From the NCBI RefSeq assembly GCF_008710145.1, contig NZ_VYKL01000010.1:62001-126000 (forward strand): a stretch of 64,000 bases of DNA, read 5' to 3'. This document shows positions 1-8,579 of this stretch, piece by piece. The notes beneath the pieces were generated by a model. The model was not told the DNA's origin and ran no database searches. It saw nothing but the letters and a program-made list of their open reading frames with translations. The stretch comes from Niallia endozanthoxylica. GTDB lineage: Bacteria; Bacillota; Bacilli; Bacillales; Cytobacillaceae. The translations under genes and the position numbers were made by a program. How positions within the stretch are numbered: position 1 is the first letter of the stretch; each line of letters begins with the position of its first letter.

Positions 1-902
1 GTAGGGACAGCTGGGATCTCAATGATTTTTCGGGCGTTCCATTTTCCGTTATCTTGATACCAAACCCAGATGGAGCTTGCTAAATTCGTCACGTCAATCA
101 CAACACTTGAAAACCCATAAGTTTTCCGAGGATTATGGGCAGGACGAAGCTCGAGCACCATCTGATGTTGATCTCCTAAATCCACTTCTTGAACAAAGCG
201 TCGAGTTTTACTATCAAAGAAAAAAATACTATGGCCATAATTCCTCTGGAGCAAGGCATCTAAATTAAGTCCGTTTTCAAATAAGTCAGGTGTGGCCCAG
301 CCGCTTGTGATCGTCACATCATGTGCGATATGCCACCAAAAATCATAGGCAAATATTTGCGGCCCTCGGTCCATTTCCCAGGCACCTAAAACATTAAAAT
401 TAAAATGATCAAGCAGTAGTAATCCTCCTGGACCTCCATTACCGTTTGCTTCACCAAGGGCACTAATAAATATTCCTTCGGGGCCGCAATGGACTGTATG
501 AAGACGGCTGTACCCGGTACGTTTTTTAATCTCTTCTGGTTCAATTGTTCGGACGATTTTAGGTCTTTTTGGATCAGGTTTCGTATCAATAATATAAATT
601 CGGGAAGAGCGAATTCCTGGGACGATTAAATAGCGACGTTCTAATTGAGGATGAAAAGCGGTAGGACATAGGGCTGAGCTGCAGGCATTCCATCCAAAAT
701 GGTGGAGTTCATCCTCAGCACCGTGCGGCATATCAAGCTTATAAATAAGCTTTCCATAAGTCTCGGAAACGGGATCTAAATCAACAACGCCAATTCCATC
801 AGGATTCAATAAGGCCACGTAAGCCAGTTTTTCAGCTGGGGCTTCCATGGCAGATCGAGGAGAAGGATAAAAGGTAGGATCTGTCCCAAACCATTTACTC
901 AC
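1..902 (-). CDS. Selenium-binding protein (SBP56/methanethiol oxidase family), C-terminus beyond window
   Basis: The gene reads leftwards off the window edge, so about 300 N-terminal residues of a roughly 460-residue family are seen. Near the N-terminus is LNPDGIGVVDLDP, then HHFGWNACSSAL, which matches the conserved Cys motif of SBP56 proteins, and later HTVHCGPEGIFISALG and WWHIAHDVTITSGW. Compared with the eukaryotic CSSC motif as I recall it, the second Cys is Ala here. The family is a beta-propeller; some members are copper-dependent methanethiol oxidases, so sulfur metabolism is the best guess. An in-frame ATG at 909-911 directly abuts the AGAAAGG ribosome site, so the GTG at 900-902, nine bases further on, is the better start. 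Family call is secure; the enzymatic role is inferred. Confidence 0.88.
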   Translation of the reverse strand, partial: MSKWFGTDPTFYPSPRSAMEAPAEKLAYVALLNPDGIGVVDLDPVSETYGKLIYKLDMPHGAEDELHHFGWNACSSALCPTAFHPQLERRYLIVPGIRSSRIYIIDTKPDPKRPKIVRTIEPEEIKKRTGYSRLHTVHCGPEGIFISALGEANGNGGPGGLLLLDHFNFNVLGAWEMDRGPQIFAYDFWWHIAHDVTITSGWATPDLFENGLNLDALLQRNYGHSIFFFDSKTRRFVQEVDLGDQHQMVLELRPAHNPRKTYGFSSVVIDVTNLASSIWVWYQDNGKWNARKIIEIPAVP

Positions 903-993
903 AATAATCATCCTTTCTAAATAGAATGGTTTTGATGCTATTATTATTCTTATTAACCTGATGGGGGAAATAGTCTTTTTAATTAATAAAAAA

Positions 994-1020
994 AACTCCA
1001 GCATAGGTTCTACTGGAGTT
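994..1020 (-). terminator. Intrinsic terminator of the Bce-type operon
   Basis: AACTCCAG at 994-1001 pairs with CTGGAGTT at 1013-1020. In the leftward direction a run of seven or eight T follows, as expected after the permease gene ending at 1035. Confidence 0.85.
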
Positions 1021-1034
1021 TTTTACGCTATTTA

Positions 1035-2984
1035 TTAAAGTGCTTCTTTAATGACCCTTTTATAATAGAATACAGATAGAATCCCAAAAATGGAGTACAA
1101 GGCTGTATAGAGAACCATGACAAGAATCATCGGTGTCCAAACCTCTGTGCCAAAGAAGAACCAGCCTGATTGGACAGCAAAATATCCATGCAGTAAGCCA
1201 ATTAATAACGGAATACCAAAATTGAAGATTTGTTTAGCTTGGATTCCTTTTACTAAGTCTCCTTCTGTGAAACCAAGTTTTCGTAGAATGGTATAGTTTG
1301 GTTTTTCTTCCTCGCTCTCATCCATTTGTTTAAAATAGAGGATACATCCTGATGTAATTAGAAAGGTTAAGCCTAAAAAGCCAACGATAAACATAAGAAG
1401 TCCATAAAGATGCTTTTGTTCGTTACTTCTTTCGATGCGGGATAGATGATTGGTATCGTCTGTAAATGTGCTTCTAAATATTTCGGCAGCTTTCTCTGCT
1501 TTTACTTCGTCAACGAGATTAATTCCAATGTGTAAAGAATATTCTCCTTGAATAGAGGGGTCTTTATCTTCCTTTATGGTTTGAAAAACGGTATCGTCCA
1601 CAATAGCAGCAGGAATACCTCCAGCTGTGAAATAGTAGGATAGATATTGTTCTTTTTGTAATCCTTGAAAGGCAAGTGGAAATGTGTGCTGTTTTCCAAT
1701 CAATTCAAGATTTCCTGAATCCTTGAAAGATAAAAACATATTTAACATATCGTTATAGCCGGTAAATAGAACATCTCTCTTTGATACGTCAATATGATCC
1801 AATGATTGATCACTGATGACAGGAACAGGCATAGAGGTCAAATCATTAGTTAAGAGATTTTCATCAAGATTGCTCACAATGATGTTCTCTAAATTTGCTT
1901 CAACCTGAATAACTTCGAATTTCCTCTCGATAAAATCAATGTTATTCTCTGTTAATTTCGATTTATACGTTTGAGCGTCTTCCATATTAGTAAAAGCAAA
2001 ATCACCGCCAACTGTGTACTCAGCGTTTTCCTCGGCAGAGTAATAGGAGATATAACTTAAAGAGAGCAACCCAACAGCTAGTGCAGATACCGTTGTAATA
2101 ATGGTTAATAATAATGCATTTGATTTCATCCGGAACATGATGGACGAAAGGGAAAGTACCTGGTGGATATTTAAATAGCCATCTTTCCTTTTCCGAATCA
2201 GGTAAAAGATAAATCTAACAGATCCTTTATAAAATAGATAAGTTCCAATGATGACAGCTGCAAGGATAAAGACCATTGCTAGGAACAATTCATTCATAGT
2301 GACAAAATCCCCACCAAATAACTTAGAGGAAATATAATAGCCTAATATAATGAGGAGAATCCCGGCAATCCCATACAACATTTCAAAAATAGATACTTTT
2401 TTTACCTTTTCTTCTGTAGACGATTTTACCTGGAAAAGGGATAAGATGCTCTGCTTTTTGATGAAAAACCAATTCATCAAAGTAATGAACAGATAGATTG
2501 CACTAAAGACTATCAGCGTTTGAATAAAGGCTTCTGAAGAAAAATGTAATGACGCAATACCGTCTACCTTTGTTAGTTTAAAAAGAATCATCGTAATTAG
2601 CTTGGAAACAGAGAACCCAATGAAAATCCCGATGAGCGTCGAGCTAAAATAAAGAATAAGATTCTCGATGGTCAGGATTTGCAGAATCTTTCCTTTTGTC
2701 ATTCCAACTAGCTGAAACAGTCCGATTTCTTTACTGCGCCGTTTGATGAAAATAGCATTCGCATATAAAAGAAAGATGGAAACGATGGCAACAAGCAGGA
2801 CAGATGCCGTGCGAATGGCTGCTGCACCTTTAATCGATCCCTTTGTTTCATCCATTGCCGGGTCATACTGCAGGGTGACAAAGGCAAAGTAGAGGGCAAC
2901 GGTAAACATAAGGGCAAATACATATAAATAGTAATTTTTCAGGTTCTTTTTCAGGCCGCGGAGAATGAGTTGATTAATGCTCAT
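1035..2984 (-). CDS. Bce-type ABC transporter permease (FtsX domain)
   Basis: 649 residues, the usual size of BceB/VraG/YtsD permeases. Membrane segments are visible near residues 15-38 and 58-80, with several more up to about 300. A large hydrophilic extracellular region at about 310-520 follows, then a C-terminal membrane block. This layout (ten helices with one large outside domain) belongs to peptide-antibiotic detoxification permeases, which bind the peptide-target complex and signal to the partner kinase. An AGGAGGAG site precedes the ATG, and the gene overlaps the ATPase stop by 11 bases, so the two are co-translated. The specific drug (bacitracin, nisin-like or cathelicidin-like) cannot be read from the sequence. 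Confidence 0.92.
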   Translation of the reverse strand: MSINQLILRGLKKNLKNYYLYVFALMFTVALYFAFVTLQYDPAMDETKGSIKGAAAIRTASVLLVAIVSIFLLYANAIFIKRRSKEIGLFQLVGMTKGKILQILTIENLILYFSSTLIGIFIGFSVSKLITMILFKLTKVDGIASLHFSSEAFIQTLIVFSAIYLFITLMNWFFIKKQSILSLFQVKSSTEEKVKKVSIFEMLYGIAGILLIILGYYISSKLFGGDFVTMNELFLAMVFILAAVIIGTYLFYKGSVRFIFYLIRKRKDGYLNIHQVLSLSSIMFRMKSNALLLTIITTVSALAVGLLSLSYISYYSAEENAEYTVGGDFAFTNMEDAQTYKSKLTENNIDFIERKFEVIQVEANLENIIVSNLDENLLTNDLTSMPVPVISDQSLDHIDVSKRDVLFTGYNDMLNMFLSFKDSGNLELIGKQHTFPLAFQGLQKEQYLSYYFTAGGIPAAIVDDTVFQTIKEDKDPSIQGEYSLHIGINLVDEVKAEKAAEIFRSTFTDDTNHLSRIERSNEQKHLYGLLMFIVGFLGLTFLITSGCILYFKQMDESEEEKPNYTILRKLGFTEGDLVKGIQAKQIFNFGIPLLIGLLHGYFAVQSGWFFFGTEVWTPMILVMVLYTALYSIFGILSVFYYKRVIKEAL

Positions 2985-3735
2985 TTTGCACTCCTCCTAA
3001 CACACCTTGTGTTTTCATGATATCTTGAAAGAAGCTTTGCCTTGATTGTTCCCCTTTATTTAATTGGGTGTAGATTCGGCCATCCTTGATAAAAATGACG
3101 CGGCTACAGTAGCTTGCAGCAACAGGGTCATGTGTCACCATTAAGATGGTTGCTTTTCTTTTTTGATTTAAGTCGCTGAGCTTATTTAGTAAATCGGAAG
3201 CAGATTTTGAGTCAAGAGCGCCGGTAGGTTCGTCAGCAAATATGATACTTGGCTCATGAATGAAGGCTCGCGCTGCCGAAGTACGCTGCTTTTGACCACC
3301 AGAAATTTCATTTGGATATTTATCCTTTAATTCATAGATGCCTAAATCTGTTGCCACTGTTTTGAATTTTTCCTCTGCTGCTCTTTTCGGCGTTTTTGTA
3401 ATGGATAGTGGCAGGAGGATATTTTCTTTGACGGTCAGTGTATCTAACAGGTTATAGTCTTGAAAAATAAAACCTAGATAATTCTTACGAAATTGGGCCA
3501 ATTGTCTCTCTTTCATCGAGGTCATTTCTTTACCCTCAATGTAAATGGTGCCGTCGCTTACTTTATCAATGGAAGAAAGAACATTCAGCAGGGTCGTTTT
3601 TCCTGAACCGGATGCTCCCATAATACTGACAAACTCTCCTTTTCTAATGTCCAAATCTATTCCCATTAACACTTCCTGTTTATTAAATTTATTACCATAG
3701 CTTTTATGAATCTTCACTGCTTCTAAAATGTTCAT
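2974..3735 (-). CDS. Bce-type ABC transporter ATP-binding protein
   Basis: 253 residues from the ATG at 3733-3735, which has AAAGGAG eleven bases upstream; a longer in-frame reading to 3840 has no ribosome site and a non-conserved extension. Walker A is GASGSGKTT, the signature is SGGQKQR (usually SGGQQQR), and Walker B is [12 protein letters not shown], followed by the H-loop VTHD. It powers the permease encoded immediately downstream. The C-terminal extension ending in [11 protein letters not shown] is typical of this subgroup. It has its own promoter region, separate from the regulator-kinase pair. Confidence 0.92.
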   Translation of the reverse strand: MNILEAVKIHKSYGNKFNKQEVLMGIDLDIRKGEFVSIMGASGSGKTTLLNVLSSIDKVSDGTIYIEGKEMTSMKERQLAQFRKNYLGFIFQDYNLLDTLTVKENILLPLSITKTPKRAAEEKFKTVATDLGIYELKDKYPNEISGGQKQRTSAARAFIHEPSIIFADEPTGALDSKSASDLLNKLSDLNQKRKATILMVTHDPVAASYCSRVIFIKDGRIYTQLNKGEQSRQSFFQDIMKTQGVLGGVQNEH

Positions 3736-3766
3736 TTCTATCCACGCTCCTTTATTCGTTACATTT

Positions 3767-3840
3767 AGTATAAAAAGTGCTGCCGTTGTTTTCCTTTCTT
3801 TTACCGAACAAATGACAAAAGCATGTGACATTTTTGTCAC
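3767..3840 (-). promoter_or_regulatory. Inducible promoter and response-regulator operator for the ABC genes
   Basis: A perfect palindrome at 3825-3840, GTGACA-N4-TGTCAC, overlaps the end of the kinase gene. It fits the TNACA-N4-TGTNA pattern described for BceR-like regulators. A good -10, TATACT, lies at 3767-3772 on the minus strand, about 50 bases downstream, with no convincing -35, as expected for an activator-dependent promoter. The pattern match is seen; regulation by the adjacent regulator is inferred. Confidence 0.6.
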
Positions 3841-4841
3841 ATGCCTGTTATGTTGACGAACTCATTTCGTTTTGGAAAGGTTAGGGTAAATGTTGTTCCT
3901 AAGCCGGGTTTAGAAGCTACTGCAATATGAATCACTAGGGGCTTTGCAGCCTTTTTAACTAAATACAGCCCCATGCCAGTTGCAGCATGGTCTTGATGCA
4001 CGGTAGTGGATGTAAATCCTTTTTCAAATATACGCGGAAGATCCTTTGCCTCAATCCCGCGGCCAGAATCCTGAATGGAAAGCTTTACTTGTTCATTATC
4101 CATACAGCTTTTGATGACAATATCGGATGAATCACTATATTTGATAGCGTTGGTTAAAAGCTGCCGCATAATAAAGGACAGCCATTTAGCGTCTGTTAAT
4201 ACTTCAGATTTCTCTAATTCCACCTCAAAGCCAATTCCTTTTTGAATGCACCATGAACGTAAGGATTTAATCTCCTTGAAAATTAATTGCTGAAGGTCAG
4301 TCTTTTCAATATAAAGATCATTTTCCATGAAAGGAATCCGCTTTTGATGAAGCTGCTGATCCAAGAGAAGGTGAATTCGCAGCCATTCATAGGTTAATTG
4401 CGCTTTTACACTATGATCAGTCATGCGGTCAATCATTAAACTCATGGCTGTAAGCGGTGTTTTCACTTCATGTATCCATGCTAATAGCTCATCTTTTTCC
4501 TGCTCCATTGTCACCCTGTCTTTGGCAATATCCCTTTTTAATCTTGCTGTCTGCTCGATCATCTTCTGTTCGACAATGGTTTCAAAAGGAGTTGCTGCCG
4601 GTGTAAGGACGCTCGTATCCAAATGGCTGTCCCATTCATCGATACTTTTAAAAAACTTCGTTTCCTTATGATAACGAATAAGAAAGAAAAAGATAAAAAT
4701 AATGAGAGATAAAAAGATAATATAGAGGATTGGCTCCATTGGGATGGCTGGATCTAGATAAGCAACGGCTATGATTAATAATTGCAGGAAAATAAAAAGT
4801 AAAATCCAGCTTAATCTTTCTTTGATATATTTATGTATCAT
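3837..4841 (-). CDS. Bce-type intramembrane-sensing histidine kinase
   Basis: 334 residues. Two membrane helices at about 11-29 and 37-55 are separated by only a few residues, so there is no extracellular sensor domain. That is the hallmark of BceS-like kinases, which sense through their ABC transporter. The phosphorylated His is H124 in WIHEVKTPL. An ATPase domain follows, with the N-box near NAIKYSDSS and G-boxes GRGIEAKDL and GMGLYLVKK. The start overlaps the regulator stop by 11 bases, indicating translational coupling. Confidence 0.92.
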   Translation of the reverse strand: MIHKYIKERLSWILLFIFLQLLIIAVAYLDPAIPMEPILYIIFLSLIIFIFFFLIRYHKETKFFKSIDEWDSHLDTSVLTPAATPFETIVEQKMIEQTARLKRDIAKDRVTMEQEKDELLAWIHEVKTPLTAMSLMIDRMTDHSVKAQLTYEWLRIHLLLDQQLHQKRIPFMENDLYIEKTDLQQLIFKEIKSLRSWCIQKGIGFEVELEKSEVLTDAKWLSFIMRQLLTNAIKYSDSSDIVIKSCMDNEQVKLSIQDSGRGIEAKDLPRIFEKGFTSTTVHQDHAATGMGLYLVKKAAKPLVIHIAVASKPGLGTTFTLTFPKRNEFVNITGM

Positions 4842-5529
4842 ATGAATCTATCTCTTCCCTCGCCATATATCCTTGCCCAACCTTTGTTTCAATATACTGT
4901 CCTAACCCAATGCTATCAAGCTTTTTCCGCAGACGGTTGACATTGACGGTTAACGTATTATCACTGACAAACCGCTCATCATCCCATAAGCTTTTAATTA
5001 ATTCTTCCCTGGTGACAATCTTATTTTTTTGTTCAACTAACAGTTTTAAGATAAATAGTTCATTTTTTGTTAATTCAACAGTACCTATCTGGTTGGATAC
5101 TGTGTTTTTTTCATAATCAACAGTTGCTCCGCTCCAAGTTTTTAGTACAACCTTCTCGGTATTGTAGTTATAAACTCGGCGCAGGATAGCCTGGATTTTT
5201 GCAATGAGTACATCAAAATGGAAGGGTTTTTGTATAAAATCATCTGCACCAAGCTGCATCGACATGACCATGTCAGTTGGATGATCACGGGATGATAAAA
5301 ACAAAATTGGTATGTTCGAATGAGAACGAATCATTCGGCACCAATGAAACCCATCGAATTTTGGTAATTGTATATCAATAATGACTAAATCAGGTTTCGT
5401 TCTCGTAAATTCTTGCATGACTTGACTAAAATCTGAAATCCCATGTACATCATAGGACCAGCCAGTCAAACGGTCTTTGATCTCTTGAAATAGAGTTGTA
5501 TCATCCTCTATTAATAGGATTTTAAACAT
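4831..5529 (-). CDS. OmpR-family response regulator, Bce-type
   Basis: 232 residues. The receiver domain occupies about 1-115, with acidic pocket residues D9 and D10, the phospho-acceptor D52 in IDIQLPKFDG, and the conserved Lys in QKPF. The C-terminal winged helix (about 135-225) ends with NVNRLRKKLDSIG and GQGYM. It is the first gene of the regulator-kinase-ATPase-permease order typical of BceRSAB modules. The GTGACA-N4-TGTCAC site before the ATPase gene is its likely target. No promoter could be fixed in the bases upstream of 5529. Confidence 0.92.
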   Translation of the reverse strand: MFKILLIEDDTTLFQEIKDRLTGWSYDVHGISDFSQVMQEFTRTKPDLVIIDIQLPKFDGFHWCRMIRSHSNIPILFLSSRDHPTDMVMSMQLGADDFIQKPFHFDVLIAKIQAILRRVYNYNTEKVVLKTWSGATVDYEKNTVSNQIGTVELTKNELFILKLLVEQKNKIVTREELIKSLWDDERFVSDNTLTVNVNRLRKKLDSIGLGQYIETKVGQGYMAREEIDSYDT

Positions 5530-5709
5530 GGAATCACCACACTATCTATTTTCTTTGTCAGGCTTGTTCTATTGGTAAAGAAATCCAGTATTTATTTTGA
5601 TTGTAAAACAAAAACAAGATGTACGCTATAAAGAAGATTTTAAATCTATTTCATAAAGAAGGCATTTAAGAGGAACTCTATATGAGAGCATTGGAAAAGG
5701 AAAGGTGAA

Positions 5710-5865
5710 ATGATGGAGCAAAAACGAACAAATACAGAAAATAACAAACAAGAAAAGGATTTATATGGCATTGAAAAAGAAATGAGTCTTCAATCAGTCA
5801 AGTTTGCAACAACAGATAATCCTTATTTTAATGAGGATTATAAAGAAGATAACGAAAAGGAGTGA
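5710..5865 (+). CDS. Small acidic hypothetical protein
   Basis: 51 residues beginning with two Met codons (5710 and 5713) behind GGAAAGGTGA. The product is very hydrophilic, rich in Lys, Glu and Asn, with no membrane segment or Cys. It ends just before a strong hairpin that also serves the convergent yraD gene. I do not recognise the family; small polar proteins like this are common among Bacillus sporulation genes, and the neighbours are coat genes, but that is only context. Confidence 0.55.
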   Translation: MMEQKRTNTENNKQEKDLYGIEKEMSLQSVKFATTDNPYFNEDYKEDNEKE

Positions 5866-5884
5866 ACCAATTTTGTTCACTCCT
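5858..5884. terminator. Bidirectional terminator
   Basis: A ten-base perfect stem: AGGAGTGAAC at 5858-5867 pairs with GTTCACTCCT at 5875-5884. T-rich tracts lie on both sides. It separates the small ORF ending at 5865 from convergent yraD ending at 5888. Confidence 0.8.
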
Positions 5885-5887
5885 GCT

Positions 5888-6187
5888 TTATTTTTGTGCC
5901 AGATTAAGCGCTGTATTTGAGACAGTTAAATCTCCCTGAAGCTGTTCACTTAAATCATGAGGATGATAATAGCCTTTTGCAATCATATAATTTGTAATTT
6001 TTTCATGTGTTTCTATTGCAGTACGTAATTGTTCTCTTAATGCATCACGGAGTTCAGGTGTAGCTGCCTCAGTAATAGCGACTGTATAGTTTCTTACTCC
6101 AGACTTGGCTGAAATTAAGAAATCGGTGGCAATCACTTGATCGGTCAGACCGCCCATTCCCATCATATTTTGGATAAGCTGATTCAT
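5888..6187 (-). CDS. yraD: CotF-like spore coat protein, YraD type
   Basis: 99 residues matching the C-terminal part of the spore coat protein CotF family: a helical, ferritin-like sequence with the conserved stretch ATDFLISAKSGVRNY and TEAATPELRDALREQL. The start codon overlaps the stop of yraE (ATGA at 6187), so the two halves are co-translated. In B. subtilis, as I recall, yraD and yraE lie beside adhB and are expressed late in the mother cell. Here this pair faces away from the other pair and adhB. Coat localisation is inferred from the family. Confidence 0.82.
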   Translation of the reverse strand: MNQLIQNMMGMGGLTDQVIATDFLISAKSGVRNYTVAITEAATPELRDALREQLRTAIETHEKITNYMIAKGYYHPHDLSEQLQGDLTVSNTALNLAQK

Positions 6188-6390
6188 TATTGAACCTCCC
6201 GATCTGTTATAAACTTCTGCAGCTGCTGGATATGCTGCGTTCCTGTTGTCACATCACTTTCAAGAATAGCTCTGAGTTCTTCATCTTGCGCTAACTTACT
6301 CATGGTAACTGCTTTGGTTAAACATAGATTTTTGAAGGTCAATAATTCGTGGACATCAAGAGTTTCATGTAGGCCAAGATATTTGGTCAT
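6187..6390 (-). CDS. yraE: CotF-like spore coat protein, YraE type
   Basis: 67 residues. The start LGLHETLDVHELLTFKN has the HE...H pattern of the N-terminal helix of CotF-like proteins. It is shorter than CotF and corresponds to the N-terminal half, with yraD (overlapping by one base) supplying the C-terminal half. It is paralogous to the gene at 6557, with which it shares LxLHETLxxHE. The two pairs diverge from a common 166-base intergenic region. Confidence 0.8.
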   Translation of the reverse strand: MTKYLGLHETLDVHELLTFKNLCLTKAVTMSKLAQDEELRAILESDVTTGTQHIQQLQKFITDREVQ

Positions 6391-6556
6391 CTTATCACTC
6401 CGTTATGGCTTATTGGCATTCTTATATTTTCTTTGTTGGTGCTTAATTATTCATTTCCCACTCAGACATCACAGAAAAGATTTCTTGGAACGGATAATAA
6501 GGAAAAAAGTTTAGGGGAAAATACCTTTGTCTATGCCAAAATAGGAGGTGTCCATT

Positions 6557-6766
6557 ATGAATAAAGAAACGCTTGCCCTGCACGAAACCCTTGAAGCACA
6601 TGAAATTCTAAATTATAAAACGGTCTGTCTGCTTAAATCAAAATTAATGCAGGGAATGTGTTTTAATAATGAATTAAAAGCTTTGATGGTGAAAGACGTT
6701 CATCAATCAATAAAAGATATTAATGAGTTAGTTGCCTACTATAAGAAAAATGAAATTTTACATTAA
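6557..6766 (+). CDS. yraG: CotF-like spore coat protein, YraG type
   Basis: 69 residues from the ATG at 6557, eight bases after AGGAGG; an in-frame GTG at 6548 lies inside that ribosome site and is rejected. The sequence MNKETLALHETLEAHEILN resembles yraE and gives the N-terminal helix of a CotF-like fold. It is followed 15 bases later by its partner at 6782 and then by adhB, the yraG-yraF-adhB order I recall from B. subtilis. Confidence 0.78.
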   Translation: MNKETLALHETLEAHEILNYKTVCLLKSKLMQGMCFNNELKALMVKDVHQSIKDINELVAYYKKNEILH

Positions 6767-6781
6767 TCTGGAGGTGGAAGG

Positions 6782-7141
6782 ATGGAAGACTATTTAGATC
6801 CAAGAAATGCGGAAGGAATGCCGAATTTGGCTGATTCTGCATTTGCAATGGATTTTCTTTTATCAGTAAAGAATGGTATACGCAACTACGGGTTTGCTCT
6901 AACCGAAACGGCAAGCCCGGAGCTAAGAAATCTCCTATCCAAGCAATTGGAGGCAGCAATTGATTTACATGGTGAAATTTCTGCGCTTATGATAAAAAAT
7001 GGCTGGCTGAATCCTCATCATTTCGATGAACAATTTAAGGTTGATCTGAAATCTGCTGAAACGGCTGTACAAATTGCTCAAATGAATTTATTTCCAATGG
7101 ATACGGATCGTCAGGGAATGTTCGCGACGCCGAATAAATAA
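6782..7141 (+). CDS. yraF: CotF-like spore coat protein, YraF type
   Basis: 119 residues with GGAGGTGG just upstream. The core AMDFLLSVKNGIRNYGFALTE is clearly paralogous to yraD, and the following TASPELRNLLSKQLEAAID matches it nearly throughout. It differs by a longer N-terminus and a polar C-terminal tail (FPMDTDRQGMFATPNK). It lies between yraG and adhB in one apparent transcription unit. The role is presumably structural, in the spore coat. Confidence 0.8.
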   Translation: MEDYLDPRNAEGMPNLADSAFAMDFLLSVKNGIRNYGFALTETASPELRNLLSKQLEAAIDLHGEISALMIKNGWLNPHHFDEQFKVDLKSAETAVQIAQMNLFPMDTDRQGMFATPNK

Positions 7142-7158
7142 AGGAGCGATAATACTTC

Positions 7159-8295
7159 ATGAAAGCTGTTACATACCAAGGTATAAAAAATGTTGAGGTA
7201 AAAGAGGTTAAAGATCCAACCATCAAAAATCCCGACGATATTATTGTGAAAATAACGACCTCGGCGATTTGCGGGTCTGACCTGCATTTAATCCACGGAA
7301 TGATACCTAATTTTCCAACTGATTATGTGATTGGACATGAACCACTTGGAATTATAGAAGAGGTTGGTCCTGAAGTAACAAAGGTAAAGAAAGGGGACCG
7401 TGTCATTATTCCTTTTCAAGCAGCCTGCGGTCATTGTTGGTACTGTAACCATGATTTGACGAGTCAGTGTGATAATTCAAATCCACACGGGGAGATGGGC
7501 GGCTTCTTTGGTTATTCTGAACTGACAGGGGGAATTGCCGGAGGGCAGGCAGAATATTTACGGGTGCCTTACGGGAATTTTACTCCTTTTAAAATCCCGG
7601 AAGATTGTACGGTAGAAGATGAAAAATTAGTGTTAATAGCTGACGCTGCTTCAACTGCTTACTGGAGTGTCGACCATTCAGGTGTGAAGCAGGGAGACAC
7701 GGTTGTGATACTTGGCTGCGGTCCGATCGGCCTTTTGGCACAAAAGTTTGCCTGGCTGAAAGGGGCAAGGAGAGTCATTGCTGTTGATTATATTGATTAC
7801 CGTCTGCAGCATGCGAAACGTACAAATAATGTAGAAATTATTAATTTTGAACAGCATGATAATACAGGAGAATATATAAAAGAAATGACGAAAGGCGGGG
7901 CAGATATTGTCATTGACGCCGTTGGGATGGATGGTAAATTCACACCTCTTGAGTTTCTCGCAACAGGTTTAAAACTTCATGGCGGTTCTATGGGAGCTCT
8001 TGTGATAGCCACTCAGGCCGTAAGAAAAGGAGGAACCATTCAAGTTACTGGTGCATATGGTGGACGATATAACGCTTTTCCGTTGGGTGATATTTTTCAG
8101 CGCAATGTAGTTTTAAAGACAGGGCAAGCGCCTGTTATCCCATATATGCCATATCTATACCAATTAGCAAATGAAGGAAAAGTGGATATTGGCGATATTA
8201 TTACCCATGTGATTCCGTTGGATCAAGCGAAGCATGGTTATGAAGTATTTGATACGAAAACAGATGATTGTATCAAAGTGGTATTAAAACCTTAA
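7159..8295 (+). CDS. adhB: Zinc-dependent alcohol dehydrogenase
   Basis: 378 residues, medium-chain dehydrogenase family. Catalytic zinc ligands are seen in ICGSDLHL (Cys) and GHEPLG (His-Glu). The structural zinc lobe carries CGHCWYCNHDLTSQC. The Rossmann motif is GCGPIGLLA. The sequence type is that of glutathione-independent formaldehyde/class III-like dehydrogenases. It follows two CotF-like genes with AAAGGAG upstream, the same context as B. subtilis adhB, so expression during sporulation is likely. The substrate cannot be fixed from the sequence. Confidence 0.87.
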   Translation: MKAVTYQGIKNVEVKEVKDPTIKNPDDIIVKITTSAICGSDLHLIHGMIPNFPTDYVIGHEPLGIIEEVGPEVTKVKKGDRVIIPFQAACGHCWYCNHDLTSQCDNSNPHGEMGGFFGYSELTGGIAGGQAEYLRVPYGNFTPFKIPEDCTVEDEKLVLIADAASTAYWSVDHSGVKQGDTVVILGCGPIGLLAQKFAWLKGARRVIAVDYIDYRLQHAKRTNNVEIINFEQHDNTGEYIKEMTKGGADIVIDAVGMDGKFTPLEFLATGLKLHGGSMGALVIATQAVRKGGTIQVTGAYGGRYNAFPLGDIFQRNVVLKTGQAPVIPYMPYLYQLANEGKVDIGDIITHVIPLDQAKHGYEVFDTKTDDCIKVVLKP

Positions 8296-8304
8296 AGTAA
8301 TAAG

Positions 8305-8352
8305 AATAGGTTCCTGTCCCAACTAGTTTTTAAAAGGGGCAAGAACCTATTT
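8305..8352 (+). terminator. Terminator after adhB
   Basis: An imperfect 16-base stem: AATAGGTTCCTGTCCC at 8305-8320 pairs with GGGGCAAGAACCTATT at 8337-8352, ending in TTTT. Confidence 0.7.
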
Positions 8353-8410
8353 TAAATGGAATACTTTAAAAAATTTCAAAAAAGGAGATTGACAATTAAA
8401 GGGTTTTACT

Positions 8411-8546
8411 TTATTATCATTATTAATAATGATAATAAAAAGATAAACAATAAAGTTAAGATTAATAGATAATAAGTAAGGATATATACGAATATGATGG
8501 CGTATATATTTTTTTAAAAATAATTATTATCATTATTGATAATAAT
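8411..8546 (+). promoter_or_regulatory. Three stacked palindromes before the YhfC-family gene
   Basis: Within about 135 bases there are three elements. A perfect 28-bp palindrome lies at 8411-8438 (arm TTATTATCATTATT). A terminator-like hairpin follows (ATATATACG at 8482-8490 with CGTATATAT at 8501-8509, then seven T). A second AT-rich inverted repeat lies at 8523-8546 (ATTATTATC, six bases, GATAATAAT). The arms share ATTATCATTATT with each other and use GATAAT-like words as Fur-type sites do, but in the opposite polarity. They look like paired metalloregulator or repressor operators around an attenuator. The binding protein is not known. Confidence 0.5.
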
Positions 8547-8579
8547 AATAATGAAATTATTTAAAGGGGAGGAATGACA

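Noticed and set aside
8411-8546. Fur boxes before the YhfC-family gene
   Set aside because: The GATAAT words are in the opposite polarity to the Fur consensus, so a Fur assignment is not supported; reported only as palindromes.
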